Notes: generated from the sequence alone by a model not told the origin. Shown: positions 8,207 to 17,236, numbered from the stretch's first letter. The stretch is 64,000 nucleotides of DNA from Ramlibacter tataouinensis (GCA_002427815.1 DIZF01000029.1:11771-75770); one strand, 5' to 3'. A program made the numbers and translations.

Positions 8207-10696
8207 AGCGCGCAGAGGCACCTCTACTGACTGACATCGCCTTGCCAGCGCCCGACGGGATGCTCGTCGTGGATGAGTTGTGCACGCGCTGCGATGCCGC
8301 CCAATTCGATTTCGAGACCACCCAGGCACTGCCGGAGCCCGAGCACCCGTTCGGCCAGGCGCGGGCGGTCGACGCGGTGGCGCTGGGGCTGGACATCGCC
8401 GGGCGCGGCTACAACCTGTTCGTGCTGGGTCGCCCCGGCAGCGGGCGCCATGATGTCGTGCGCGGCCTGTTGCAGGCACATGCGCAGCGGCATGACGCCC
8501 CCGTCGACTGGTGCTACGTCTACAACTTTTCCGATCCCAACAAGCCGCGCGCGCTGAGCCTGCCGGCCGGCGAGGGGAACCGGCTGCGCATCGGGGATGC
8601 AGGGCTTCGTGAGCGAGCTGGGCAAGGCCATCGAGGTGGCTTTCGACAGCGCGGAGTACCGCTCGCGGATCGAAGCCATCGAAAAGGAATACAAGCAGCG
8701 CGAGGGGCAGGCCCTCCAGGGCCTGGGCAAGATGGCGGCCGACCAGGACGTTGCGCTGCTGCGCACGCCGCAGGGTTTCGCGTTCGCACCCATGAAGAAC
8801 GGCGAGCCGATGACGCCGGACCAGGTCGAGGCCCTGTCCGACGAGGAGCGCGAGCGCATCGGCCACCTGATCGATAGCATGCGCGAGCCGTTGCTGCAGC
8901 TCATGCACGATCTGCCACGGATGCGCCGTGAGATGCAGACCCGCGTCCGTGAGGCCAGCCGCGAAACCATGGGCTACGCGGCCGGGCACCTGATCGACGA
9001 ACTCAAGGAACAGTTTGCCGCCCACCCCACGGTGCTGGCTTTTCTCGACGAGGTGCTCAAGGACGTGCTCGAGGCGGGCCAGCAGTTGCGCGAGCAGCCC
9101 CGCAACGACGAGGACGAGCCGACCGGCTTCACCGGCACCCTGTCGCTGATCCGCTACCAGGTGAACCTACTGGTCGGCCACCAGCCCACGGACCACTCCC
9201 CGGTGCTCGCCTGCGACAACCCGACCTATGCCAACCTGGTGGGACGGTTGGATCACCAGCCGCACATGGGAACGCTGCTGACCAATTTCACGCTCATCAA
9301 GCCGGGCAGCCTGCACCTCGCCAACGGCGGCTACCTGATGCTCGACACGCTGCAAGTCCTGGGGCAGGCTTATGCCTGGGATGGCCTCAAGCGCGCCCTC
9401 AAGACCGGCAAGGTGTCGATCGAGTCGCTGCCGCAAGTGCTGGGCTGGGTGAGCACCCTGGCGCTGGAGCCCGAGCCGATTCCACTGTCGCTGAAGATCA
9501 TTCTGTTCGGCGAGCGGCGGCACTACTACCTGCTCCAGGCCCTGGACCCGGAGTTCGACGAACTGTTCAAGGTTGCCGCCGACTTCGAGGACGAGGTCCC
9601 CCGCGATGCGGACCACACCGCCCTGTATGCCCGGCTGGTGGGATCGATGGCGCGCAACGCCGGCCTGCGCGCGCTGGACCGCGGCGCCGTCGCGCGCCTG
9701 GTCGAGCAGGCGTCGCGCGTTGCCGGCGACGCGGCCAAGCTCTCGACCGACACCCGCAAACTCGACGAACTGCTGCACGAGACGAACCTGATGGCCGATC
9801 GCGCCGGTCGCCTGCTGATCGCCCGGGACGATGTGGCGGCGGCTCTGGCTGCCCGGATCCGGCGCGCCGACCGGCTGCGCGACACCCTGCACGACGCCAT
9901 CCTGAAAGAGACGCTGCTGATTGCGACTTCCGGCGACCAGGTGGGCCAAGTCAATGGGCTGGGTGTGATCGAGCTGGGCGAGTTCATGTTCGGCCACCCG
10001 GTGCGCATCACCGCCACTGCCCCGCTGGGTGAAGGCGACCTGGTGGACATCGAGCGCGAGTCGTCGCTCGGGCAGCCCATCCACTCGAAGGGCGTGCTGA
10101 TCCTCGCCGCCTTCCTGCGCTCCCGGTACACCCGGAACCTGCCGTTTTCGCTTTCCGCCAGCCTGGTGTTCGAACAATCCTATTCGCCCGTGGAGGGCGA
10201 CAGCGCGTCGCTGGCCGAGCTCTGCGCGCTGCTGTCGGCACTGGCCGGCCTGCCGCTCAAGCAGGCACTGGCGGTGACGGGCTCGATCGACCAGGCCGGC
10301 ATGGTGCAGGCCATCGGCGGCGTGAACGAGAAGATCGAGGGCTTCTTCGATGTCTGCCGCACCCGCGGACTCAACGGCGAGCACGGGGTGCTGATCCCCA
10401 GGGCCAACATCAAGCACCTGATGCTGCGCGAGGATGTGGTGGAAGCCGCCAGCCGCGGCCTCTTCCACGTGTACGCGGTGGCCGACGTGGACGACACGAT
10501 CGCCCTCCTGACCGGGCTGCCGGCGGGACAGCGCGACGCCAGCGGGCGCGTGCCGCAGGGCAGCGTCAACCACCTCGTCGCAGCCAGGCTGGAGCAGATG
10601 TCGCTGAACCGGCAGGCCTATGCAACCGGCCAGCCCCGCCGTGGCGCGCTGCGCTGGCGCAAGCCCCCGCGCGCACCGCGCAGCGAGGGCCGCTGA
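8203..10696 (+). pseudogene. Lon-like AAA protease with a one-base frameshift
   Basis: An ATP-dependent protease of the AAA_32/LonB-like group. The first frame (8203 to about 8596) encodes the N-terminal domain with LFVLGRPGSGRHDVV and YNFSDPNKPRALSLPAG; the second (from 8597) continues with MQGFVSELGKAIEVAF, the ATPase region DNPTYANLVGRLDHQP and ANGGYLMLDTLQV, and the Lon proteolytic domain with EGDSASLAELCALLSAL (catalytic Ser) and GGVNEKIEGFF (Lys). The frames join if one G is removed from the GGGG run at 8593-8596. The intact protein would be about 830 residues, normal for the family. Sequencing error or a real recent mutation cannot be told apart here. Last gene of the HPF operon. Confidence 0.85.
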
Positions 10697-10773
10697 CGCT
10701 GGGATACCTGGGCTTTCGCGCGCCTCGACCTCGCGGCAAAGGCACGTACGGCCGGGCTGCGACGCGCTGACAA

Positions 10774-10801
10774 GGCGGTCGGCGCCTTGGCGCCGACCGC
10801 C
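10774..10801. terminator. Perfect 13-bp inverted repeat between convergent genes
   Basis: GGCGGTCGGCGCC-TT-GGCGCCGACCGCC, lying between the convergent lon-like gene and rtcB. It would form a very stable hairpin in either transcript but lacks a U-tract, so it may be a bidirectional attenuating structure rather than a canonical terminator. Two 14-base direct repeats (GCCGGGCGCCGCCT at 10817 and 10858), the second with its own CCGGGCG/CGCCCGG hairpin to 10885, follow it. Confidence 0.45.
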
Positions 10802-10899
10802 ACACAGCGGGCACACGCCGGGCGCCGCCTCCTGCCGCGACGCGCGGTGCCTCGACCGCCGGGCGCCGCCTGATGCGACGCCCGGTAGGAGACAGCACG

Positions 10900-12330
10900 C
10901 TAACCCTTGATGCAGATCAGCGGCCGCAGACGCGCCACCTTGCGCGCCAGCCCGGCCTGATCGGCCGCGTCGACCACGGCGGTGACATCCTTGTAGGCCC
11001 CCGGCGCCTCCTCGGCCACGCCGCGTGACGACGGACTCCGCACGAGGATGCCCTGAGCGGCCAGATCGTCCACGACCTTGCGTCCCTGCCAGTTCTTCAG
11101 CGCCTGGTGCCGGCTCATCGCGCGACCCGCGCCGTGACAGGCGGAAGAAAACGCCAGTGACTCCGACTGCTGCGTGCCGGCCAGGACATAGGACCCGGTG
11201 CCCATCGAGCCGCCGATCAGCACCGGCTGCCCCGCCAGGCGCAGCGATTCGGGCAGGTCGGCATGGCCCGGTGCCAAGGCCCGCGTCGCGCCCTTGCGGT
11301 GCACGAAGAGCTCGCGCACCTGCCCATCGATCCGGTGCGCCTCGACCTTGCAGGTGTTGTGCGACACGTCATAGAGCACGGGCATCCGCGCCTTCGGGCA
11401 GACCTGCGCAAAGACCATGCGTACCAGGTGCGTCAGGATCTGCCGGTTGGCCAGTGCGCAATTGATCGCCGAGCGCATCGCGCCCAGGTATTGCTGGCCC
11501 AGGTCCGAGCCCAGCGGCGCGCAGGCCAGCTCGCGGTCGGGCAGCACGATCCCGAAGGCCGCCGCCGATTCGGCCATCAGCCGCAGGTAGTCGGTGCCGA
11601 TCTGGTGGCCCAGGCCGCGCGAGCCGCAATGGATCATCACGACGATGTCGCCCAGCTTGAGGCCGAAGGCCGCGGCAATCGAGGGCTCGAAGATCTCGGC
11701 CACTTCCTGCACTTCCAGGTAGTGGTTGCCGCTGCCGAGCGTGCCCATCTCCTCGCGCTGCCGCTTTTTCGCCAGGTCGGACACGCTGCCGGGCTTGGCA
11801 TGCAGCATCTGGCCCCCCTCCTCGATTCGCTCCAGATCGGCAGGCACGCCCCAGTCGTGGTCGACCGCCCAGCGCGCGCCACCGACCAGCATGTCGTGCA
11901 TCTGCGCGTCATTGAGGCGGATCGCATCGCGGCTGCCCAGGCCGGCCGGAACGCCGGCAAAGAGCGCCTCGGCCAGCCGGCGCTGCACCGGCATGATGTC
12001 ATCCAGGGCGAGCCCGGTGTGCAGGCAGCGCACGCCGCAGGACACGTCGAAGCCCACGCCGCCCGCGGAGATGACGCCGCCCTGGCCGGCGTCGAAAGCC
12101 GCCACGCCGCCGATGGGAAATCCATAGCCCCAGTGGGCGTCGGGCATCACATACGACGCCTGGACGATGCCCGGCAGGCTGGCCACGTTGACGGCCTGCT
12201 CGCGCACTTTCTCGTCCATGTCGCGCACCAGCGCCTTCGTCGCGAAGATGACCACCGGCACCCGCATCTTCCCGGCCTGCGGAATCTCCCACTCACAGGG
12301 GCCACGCTCGATCAGTGAGTTGGTGTCCAT
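10900..12330 (-). CDS. rtcB: RNA-splicing ligase RtcB
   Basis: GTP- and Mn-dependent ligase joining 2',3'-cyclic phosphate or 3'-phosphate RNA ends to 5'-OH ends; in bacteria an RNA-repair enzyme. 476 residues with all landmarks: GGVGFDVSCGVRCL (metal Asp and Cys), GTLGSGNHYLEVQ, MIHCGSRGLGHQI, YDVSHNTCKVE, and SSACHGAGRAMSR carrying the guanylylated His. ATG 12330 lies two bases after the archease stop. Third gene of CBS-archease-RtcB, so its activator is co-produced. The likely promoter is the FNR site at 13532-13572, tying RNA repair to low oxygen. Confidence 0.95.
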   Translation of the reverse strand: MDTNSLIERGPCEWEIPQAGKMRVPVVIFATKALVRDMDEKVREQAVNVASLPGIVQASYVMPDAHWGYGFPIGGVAAFDAGQGGVISAGGVGFDVSCGVRCLHTGLALDDIMPVQRRLAEALFAGVPAGLGSRDAIRLNDAQMHDMLVGGARWAVDHDWGVPADLERIEEGGQMLHAKPGSVSDLAKKRQREEMGTLGSGNHYLEVQEVAEIFEPSIAAAFGLKLGDIVVMIHCGSRGLGHQIGTDYLRLMAESAAAFGIVLPDRELACAPLGSDLGQQYLGAMRSAINCALANRQILTHLVRMVFAQVCPKARMPVLYDVSHNTCKVEAHRIDGQVRELFVHRKGATRALAPGHADLPESLRLAGQPVLIGGSMGTGSYVLAGTQQSESLAFSSACHGAGRAMSRHQALKNWQGRKVVDDLAAQGILVRSPSSRGVAEEAPGAYKDVTAVVDAADQAGLARKVARLRPLICIKG

Positions 12331-12332
12331 GT

Positions 12333-12815
12333 TCAGACGTCGACGACGGTCTGGGCCAGCCAGCTGCCGTCTGCGGTTCGGGCTACACGCAGCGCCGTGT
12401 AGGTGGCGCCCTTGACTTCGACCGCCGGCCGGTGGCGCTCGATCGAAATGGGTTCGCCGCTGGCCGTGCCATTCAAGTCATTGCCTTCGAACTCCACGTG
12501 AAAGCGTCCGAACAGCATCCGCCGCACGGCCATTGCGCTCACGATGGCGTTGAGCCAGGCTGCCAGCAGCAGTTCGTCGTCGCCGGCCTCGCAGAAAATG
12601 GGAACCGTTTCACGCGCCATCACCCAAGCCGGGTCCGTCACCACGGCGGCCAACGCCAGCGCGGCCTGTTCGAACGCATCTGCCTTGGTGGGGCCCCAGC
12701 CCCGCACACCGATGTCGGCACCGTGATCGAAATGCTCCCAGTGCGCGCGCGACCGCACGCCGCCGGCCGCGGCCGGAACCGCCGCGCCGGCACGGGCCGC
12801 GGCCGCCTTGGTCAT
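12333..12815 (-). CDS. Archease
   Basis: A 160-residue archease, the protein that promotes RtcB turnover and nucleotide use. The N-terminal motif HWEHFDHGADIGVRGWG contains the metal-binding Asp/His cluster, followed by the helix AFEQAALALAAVV; the C-terminal part has YTALRVARTADGSW. ATG 12815 is four bases after the CBS stop; longer in-frame options run into the CBS gene and were rejected. Archease next to rtcB is a known pairing; a CBS protein in front is unusual and matches the way Rv2626c lies close to Rv2630-Rv2631 in M. tuberculosis (from memory). Confidence 0.88.
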   Translation of the reverse strand: MTKAAAARAGAAVPAAAGGVRSRAHWEHFDHGADIGVRGWGPTKADAFEQAALALAAVVTDPAWVMARETVPIFCEAGDDELLLAAWLNAIVSAMAVRRMLFGRFHVEFEGNDLNGTASGEPISIERHRPAVEVKGATYTALRVARTADGSWLAQTVVDV

Positions 12816-12819
12816 GGGG

Positions 12820-13323
12820 TCAATGCATGCCCGGCATGCATTGCGGCAGGAACACGGCATGTTCCGGCTCCGGGAACGGCGGCCGCTCCGCGCTTTCACG
12901 CGCGATGCCGCTGCGCAAGGCCCGCGCCAGGCCGCCGAGTTCGGCGGCCACGGCATCCAGCAGGTCGTCGGACGACAGGAAGCCGATCACTCGTCCCTCT
13001 TCGTCGGTCACGAGCAGCCGGCGCACGCCGGCCTCCTCCATCACCGTGACCGCATCCTGGATGGTCCCACTGCCGGGCACGGCGATCAGCGAGCCGTTGA
13101 CCAGTTGTCCGATGCGCATGCTGGCCGCATCCACATCACCCGCGAGCACTTCAATGGCGAGGTCGCGGTCGGTGACCACACCGGCCACCCGGGACGGCTC
13201 GACCGCATCGATGACCACCAGGGACCCGACGTGGTTTTCGCGCATGGAGGCTGCCGCTTCTCTCAGCGACGCGCCGGCCTCGATGGTGATGACCCGGCGT
13301 TGGCAGATGCTGGCAATGTTCAT
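12820..13323 (-). CDS. CBS-domain pair protein heading the archease-rtcB operon
   Basis: A 167-residue protein with two CBS domains (about residues 5-60 and 70-128) and a 35-residue Pro/Glu-rich C-terminal tail ending in CMPGMH. Motifs: ASICQRRVITIEAG, VGSLVVIDA, GVVTDRDLAIEVLAG, GVRRLLVTDEEGRVIGFLS. ATG 13323 matches the start of the first CBS domain. It leads the archease-rtcB operon, so an adenylate-sensing protein may be tied to RNA repair (inference). The predicted FNR transcript starts about 200 bases upstream, leaving an unusually long leader. Confidence 0.85.
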   Translation of the reverse strand: MNIASICQRRVITIEAGASLREAAASMRENHVGSLVVIDAVEPSRVAGVVTDRDLAIEVLAGDVDAASMRIGQLVNGSLIAVPGSGTIQDAVTVMEEAGVRRLLVTDEEGRVIGFLSSDDLLDAVAAELGGLARALRSGIARESAERPPFPEPEHAVFLPQCMPGMH

Positions 13324-13531
13324 GAGTGGCGCCCTCTCTCTCTCTGATCGAAACGTCGGAAGATCGTTGTCACCGCACACCGGGCTTCGCGCAAGCGCAA
13401 GGCCCCCGCACCACGGGCGACGACCGCGGCGCACCACGCCACCGTAAACGGACCGCCGGAACAGCGGCCCGATCCCGTCGCCCCAGCCGCAGCAGCGGCC
13501 GGACCCGGCATGCGGTGAATTATGAGTAACC

Positions 13532-13572
13532 ACTCTAGGTTGCGTCTGCGCCAGCACCATGATGCAGATCAA
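13532..13572 (-). promoter_or_regulatory. FNR-box promoter of CBS-archease-rtcB
   Basis: On the minus strand the box reads TTGATCTGCATCAT (13572-13559), followed after 21 bases by TAGAGT (13537-13532). Predicted start near 13525, giving a leader of about 200 bases before the CBS ATG. In the 427-base gap 13324-13750 I see this promoter, that of the BON gene, and a CT-repeat (CTCTCTCTCTCTGATC) just before the CBS start; no gene. Confidence 0.72.
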
Positions 13573-13652
13573 CCTGCATCACCCCAGAGCTCTGCAGTGA
13601 TGCGGCGAGAGCCGAACGGATCAGTCCAGCCGCACGCGCGCAGCGCCCGATG

Positions 13653-13693
13653 TTGCGACAGGTCATGGAATTCGCGGGGCCTCCAACTAGATT
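13653..13693 (+). promoter_or_regulatory. FNR-like promoter of the BON-Hsp20 operon
   Basis: TTGCGACAGGTCAT (13653-13666), 21 bases, then TAGATT (13688-13693). The box is imperfect but its half-sites and spacing copy the promoter of the paralogous BON gene at 17237-17277. Predicted start near 13700. Confidence 0.55.
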
Positions 13694-13750
13694 GAAAACC
13701 GGCACGCGCTGACGCGCCGATGCACTCTCTTGAACGAAGGAGCAGTCCAC

Positions 13751-14404
13751 ATGAAAACCGACGCGCAAATCAAGGCCGATGTCACGGCCGAACTGGCCTG
13801 GGATCCGTCCATCGATGCCGCGGCCATCGGCGTCATGGTCAAGGACGGTCTCGTCACCGTCGCCGGCCACCTCGACAGCTTTGCGCAAAAGCATGCGGTG
13901 GAAAGGGCCGTGCGCCGCGTGTCCGGCGTGGGCGGCATCGCAGTGGAGCCGGACGTCAAGCTTTCCGCCGATCACAAGCGCGGCGACTCCGAGATCGCAG
14001 AGGCCATCCTGGGCGCATTGCGCTGGCACTCCTGGGTGCCCGAAGAGCGCGTCAAGGTCGAGGTCGAGAACGGCTGGGTCACGCTGAGCGGCGAAGTCGA
14101 CTGGCGCTACCAGTCCACCAGCGCCGAGCAGTGCATGCGGCCGCTCATGGGGGTACGAGGTCTGACCAACAACATCAGCGTCAAGCAATGCGTCAGCGAA
14201 AAGGACATCTCGGCCGAGATCGGCGCCGCACTGACCCGGCAAGCGCGGATGGAGGCCGAACAGATCAAGATCGAGGTGGACGGCGGTGTCGTCACCCTCA
14301 GAGGCAACGTGCATTCGCTGCCCGAGCACGATGCGGCCGTCGGTGCCGCCTGGGCCACGCGCGGCGTTTCGCGTGTCGTGGATGGGCTCGTGGTGAAGAC
14401 CTAG
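13751..14404 (+). CDS. Triple BON-domain protein
   Basis: A 217-residue protein made of three consecutive BON domains (roughly residues 3-70, 77-145 and 150-217), each with the VxVxxGxVTLxGxV pattern, e.g. GVMVKDGLVTVAGHLDS and VEVENGWVTLSGEVDW. No signal peptide or membrane segment, so it is probably cytoplasmic, unlike OsmY. BON proteins are linked to osmotic and envelope stress; some bind phospholipid or K+ (KbpA type). ATG 13751 has GAAGGAG upstream. It leads an operon with Hsp20 and the LigD-like polymerase. A close paralogue of equal length is at 17335. Confidence 0.85.
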   Translation: MKTDAQIKADVTAELAWDPSIDAAAIGVMVKDGLVTVAGHLDSFAQKHAVERAVRRVSGVGGIAVEPDVKLSADHKRGDSEIAEAILGALRWHSWVPEERVKVEVENGWVTLSGEVDWRYQSTSAEQCMRPLMGVRGLTNNISVKQCVSEKDISAEIGAALTRQARMEAEQIKIEVDGGVVTLRGNVHSLPEHDAAVGAAWATRGVSRVVDGLVVKT

Positions 14405-14433
14405 GCCCACCGTTTCATTGCAAGAGGACCATC

Positions 14434-14871
14434 ATGACCACTCATCTGCAACTGCTGGAACCCAGCCTGACCGACTCGTTCGAGTCCGCTTTCCGGCGCT
14501 TTTTCTCGCCGACCCGCTTCGCACCGGAGGCTCAGGCCCTGGACATGCGCCTGGACGTCTCCGAAAAGGACAACGCCTTCCTGGTGAAAGCGGACATTCC
14601 GGGTGTGAGGAAGGAGGACATCAACGTGCGCATCGACGGCAACGTCGTGCAGATCGATGCCGAAGTCAAGCACGAGAAGGAAACCAAAGGCGAAGGCGAA
14701 GGCGGCAAGGTACTGCGCAGCGAGCGCTATTACGGCACCGTTTCGCCCACCTTCAGCCTGGGCCATGACGTGGACGAGGCGAAGGCCGATGCGAAGTACG
14801 TCGACGGCGTCCTGACGCTGGAACTGCCCCGGAAGGCCTCGGCCGCCGCAAAACGACTGACGGTGCATTGA
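14434..14871 (+). CDS. Small heat shock protein, Hsp20/alpha-crystallin family
   Basis: An ATP-independent holdase of 145 residues. The N-terminal arm (SFESAFRRFFSPTRF) is followed by an alpha-crystallin domain from about residue 38, including ADIPGVRKEDINVRIDGN and YVDGVLTLELPRK, and a short tail ending AAKRLTVH in place of the usual IxI motif. The 29-base gap to the BON gene and an AGAGG Shine-Dalgarno sequence indicate co-transcription from the FNR-like promoter, which would make this the counterpart of hypoxia-induced HspX. Confidence 0.93.
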   Translation: MTTHLQLLEPSLTDSFESAFRRFFSPTRFAPEAQALDMRLDVSEKDNAFLVKADIPGVRKEDINVRIDGNVVQIDAEVKHEKETKGEGEGGKVLRSERYYGTVSPTFSLGHDVDEAKADAKYVDGVLTLELPRKASAAAKRLTVH

Positions 14872-14911
14872 GCTGCGCTGGTCGCGGCGCGCACTGTGAA
14901 GGAGCGATGCG

Positions 14912-15796
14912 ATGAGCATGACGGTCGACCGTGTGGTCGATGCCACCTCGGGCGTCACCCGATCGCAACTGCTGCGCTATTACCAGGCGGTGGCCGACCT
15001 GATGATGCCGCACCTGGAAGGCCGGCCGGTGGCCTTCCTGAGCGCGCCCGAGGATATCGAGACCGGCATGTTCTTCCAGAAGCACCTGTCGAACGTGCGC
15101 TTGCCCGGTGTCGCGCAGTTCGACTCCTCCCTCTACGCGAGCCACGGCCCGTTGCTGGAGGTGCGCGAGCCGCTCGGCGTGCTGTCGGCGGCGCAGGCCA
15201 ACGTGATCGAGTTCCACACGTTCAACACGACGACGCACGCCGGTGAGCACCCCGACCGCGTGTCCCTGGAGCTCGACCCCGGGGACGGCGTGGATTGGCC
15301 TTCGGTGTGCGAAGCCGCGCTGCGCCTGCGCGATGCGCTGCACGCCCTGGGGCTGGACTGCTGGCTCAAGACCAGCGGCGGCAGGGGCCTGCACGTGCTG
15401 GTGCCGCTTGCGCCGGCGCTGCACTCCTGCGAAGCCGCCAGGCACTTCTCCGAGGCCCTGGTGCAGCGGATCGCACAGGAGGAGCCGTCGCGCTTCGTCG
15501 CCACGAGCTGGCCGCGCAACCGCGTCGGGCGCATCTTCATCGACTACCTGCGCAACGGGCCCGGCGCCACCACCGTGGCGGCCTGGTCGGCTTGCGCGCG
15601 GCCGGGAATGCCGATTTCCGTGCCACTGGCCTGGAGCGAGCTGCCCGGATTGCGCTCGCCGTCCGAGTGGACCGTTGCCCACTTCGCCGAGCGCGTGACC
15701 ATCGGCAATACACCCTGGGAAGGTTACTGGCACTGTCGACAGAGTCTTCACGAGGTTGTGCGTCAGCTCGCGTCCGATGAACGCCGAACGACCTGA
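14912..15796 (+). CDS. LigD-type primase/polymerase domain protein, stand-alone
   Basis: A 294-residue archaeo-eukaryotic primase domain like the polymerase module of DNA ligase D, used in non-homologous end joining. It has the template/ATP-pocket motif CWLKTSGGRGLHVLVPL and VGRIFIDYLRNGPGATTVA with the late catalytic Asp. The first catalytic motif, normally hDhDPGxG, reads SLELDPGDG, so Glu replaces the first metal Asp. No ligase or nuclease domain and no Ku gene nearby. ATG 14912 follows GAAGGAG by several bases. Last gene of the BON-Hsp20 operon; repair during dormancy is inference, and altered activity is possible because of the Glu. Confidence 0.82.
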   Translation: MSMTVDRVVDATSGVTRSQLLRYYQAVADLMMPHLEGRPVAFLSAPEDIETGMFFQKHLSNVRLPGVAQFDSSLYASHGPLLEVREPLGVLSAAQANVIEFHTFNTTTHAGEHPDRVSLELDPGDGVDWPSVCEAALRLRDALHALGLDCWLKTSGGRGLHVLVPLAPALHSCEAARHFSEALVQRIAQEEPSRFVATSWPRNRVGRIFIDYLRNGPGATTVAAWSACARPGMPISVPLAWSELPGLRSPSEWTVAHFAERVTIGNTPWEGYWHCRQSLHEVVRQLASDERRTT

Positions 15797-16477
15797 CTGA
15801 GCATGCGGCCCGACGTGCGAAATTCGGTCTGCCTGATCAACCAATCCGGCATTGTGAGCGGCGTGTCCAGTGATCATGATGCCGGTGCCCAGTGCACCGA
15901 TGGTTTCCAGGGCCCGGAACATGAAGCCGCCGAAGCCGCATCCGATGTCCACGAAGCGCTCCCCCGGGGCCAGCCGGATCTTGCGGGCCACATGGTCGAT
16001 CTTGTCGCGCTGTGCCTGCTCCAGGCTGGCGGTGCCATCGCGCCAGTAGCCGCAGGTGTACATCTTGAGCGGCTCGTCGAGCCAGAGGCGGTAGAACGGC
16101 TCGCCCAGGCCGTAATGCGTCCGCGCATTGACCTTTGCCTGGCCAGAGTCGCGGTTGGCGGTGCGCCACTCCATCAGGTTGTTTTCGACGCTGTTGATGG
16201 GGTCGAACCGCAGGTCGAAGCCCGAGCGCATGGCGGCGGCCATGGCGATACCCAGGTCCCCCTCCAGGTCGACCTCCTGGTCGAAATAGCCCTCCAGCAA
16301 TCCGAGATGCCCGCGCGCGAAGGTGGCCATCAGCGCGCGATCGGTGCGAAACACCAGCGTGAAAGCCGGTTCGCCCTGACCGGAGCGGTACTGCTTGCCA
16401 CCCGCCAGGGCTACGCTGAACGGGACACCGGCGCCTTCGCCCAGCGAGTCGATGACGGCCTGCAGCGAAAATTCCAT
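15797..16477 (-). pseudogene. 3'-truncated SAM-dependent methyltransferase (cyclopropane-fatty-acid synthase type)
   Basis: From ATG 16477 the first 200 or so residues match the CFA-synthase/SAM methyltransferase family: N-terminal domain with ARGHLGLLEGYFDQEVDLEGDL, the linker THYGLGEPFYRLWLDE, CGYWRDGTASLEQAQ, and SAM motif I VDIGCGFGGFMFRALE. Homology stops near 15878, right after motif I; the rest of the catalytic domain (some 180-200 residues) is missing. The frame stays open by chance through the antisense of the LigD-like gene as far as 14753. It lies 27 bases behind the host-attachment gene, so it was probably the second gene of that FNR-controlled operon. Confidence 0.72.
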
Positions 16478-16504
16478 GAGGATTCGCCGGCCATCGTCGG
16501 CCGC

Positions 16505-16945
16505 TCAATGCGCCATTTCGTGCGCGATGCGCCGCCCCAGCTCGGCCGGGCCGACACTGGTGAGGTCGAGATCGTGGGTGCCCGACAGCAGCTTGGTGGT
16601 GGCCGAACCGAGTTCCGCCTTCAGCTCCCCCAGAAACGGGCTGGACGCAAACACCGCGAGGGAGCGGTAGCTGCCGGCCAGCGCCTGGCGCTCGAGAAAC
16701 TCGGCCAGCTCGCGCGCGAACCGCTGATGTTCCTTCTGCTTGACATCGGTGCGCGGCTGGTAAGACGTGCCGCCGAAGCTGCGATCGGTACTTTCGTGGC
16801 CGGCCCTGTCATCCACCAGGTCACTGATCTTGATGCGGCTTTGCGGATGGACGAAGCTTTCCAGCTCGGTGACGCGGGCGCCGCGCTCCTGCTGCAGCAG
16901 GCGTGCGCGGGTGGAGTTGGCAATGAGGATCCAGTCAGGTTTCAT
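16505..16945 (-). CDS. Host-attachment/baeRF-family protein
   Basis: A 146-residue member of the Host_attach family (related to bacterial archaeo-eukaryotic release-factor-like proteins). It starts MKPDWILIANSTRARLLQ and contains VHPQSRIKISDLVDDRAGH, FARELAEFLERQALAGSYRSL, VFASSPFLGELKAEL and DLTSVGPAELGRRI. No catalytic residues can be assigned; the family name comes from an Agrobacterium attachment locus and the real function may be ribosome-related. ATG 16945 fits the conserved start shared with the paralogue at 37956. Controlled by the FNR-like site at 16995-17035. Rv2629 of the DosR regulon is an eRF1-like relative (from memory). Confidence 0.82.
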   Translation of the reverse strand: MKPDWILIANSTRARLLQQERGARVTELESFVHPQSRIKISDLVDDRAGHESTDRSFGGTSYQPRTDVKQKEHQRFARELAEFLERQALAGSYRSLAVFASSPFLGELKAELGSATTKLLSGTHDLDLTSVGPAELGRRIAHEMAH

Positions 16946-16994
16946 TTGAGCTTCCGTTGAAGCGGGGCCAGCGATGACGGCCCTCGCTTGTTTC

Positions 16995-17035
16995 ACTCTA
17001 GGCGCCAGCCTGTGCATCACCCTGATCCAAATCAA
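16995..17035 (-). promoter_or_regulatory. FNR-box promoter of the host-attachment gene
   Basis: On the minus strand TTGATTTGGATCAG (17035-17022), 21 bases, then TAGAGT (17000-16995). Predicted start near 16988, 43 bases before the ATG. The 389-base gap 16946-17334 holds this promoter and the divergent one for the second BON gene; nothing else is recognised. Confidence 0.7.
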
Positions 17036-17236
17036 GAGTGTGGGGCGCGATCGCACGCCGCTGCCGCACGGCCGACTGTTCGTCGATGCGACAGGGCCGC
17101 CCAATGCATGCTGCTCAAGCATGGGAGCGCGAAGGTGCGGGCGCTCATGGCTCAAGTCGGGCAGCGCCAGCTGGAGTGGGATCGTTTTGTCGCAGCGAAC
17201 GAGCCCGACCAAAGCCGGCGGGCGCGCAGCGCACCC

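Noticed and set aside
9167..10816. 549-codon antisense frame over the Lon-like gene
   Set aside because: The sense strand carries the Lon motifs; the antisense product is low-complexity.
10907..10920. TTGATGCAGATCAG, an FNR-like match
   Set aside because: Lies inside the last codons of rtcB (encoding LICI) with no gene start in range and no -10 at the right distance.
14753..15796. C-terminal extension of the methyltransferase frame across the LigD-like gene
   Set aside because: No methyltransferase similarity after about 15878; the region encodes the LigD-type polymerase on the other strand.
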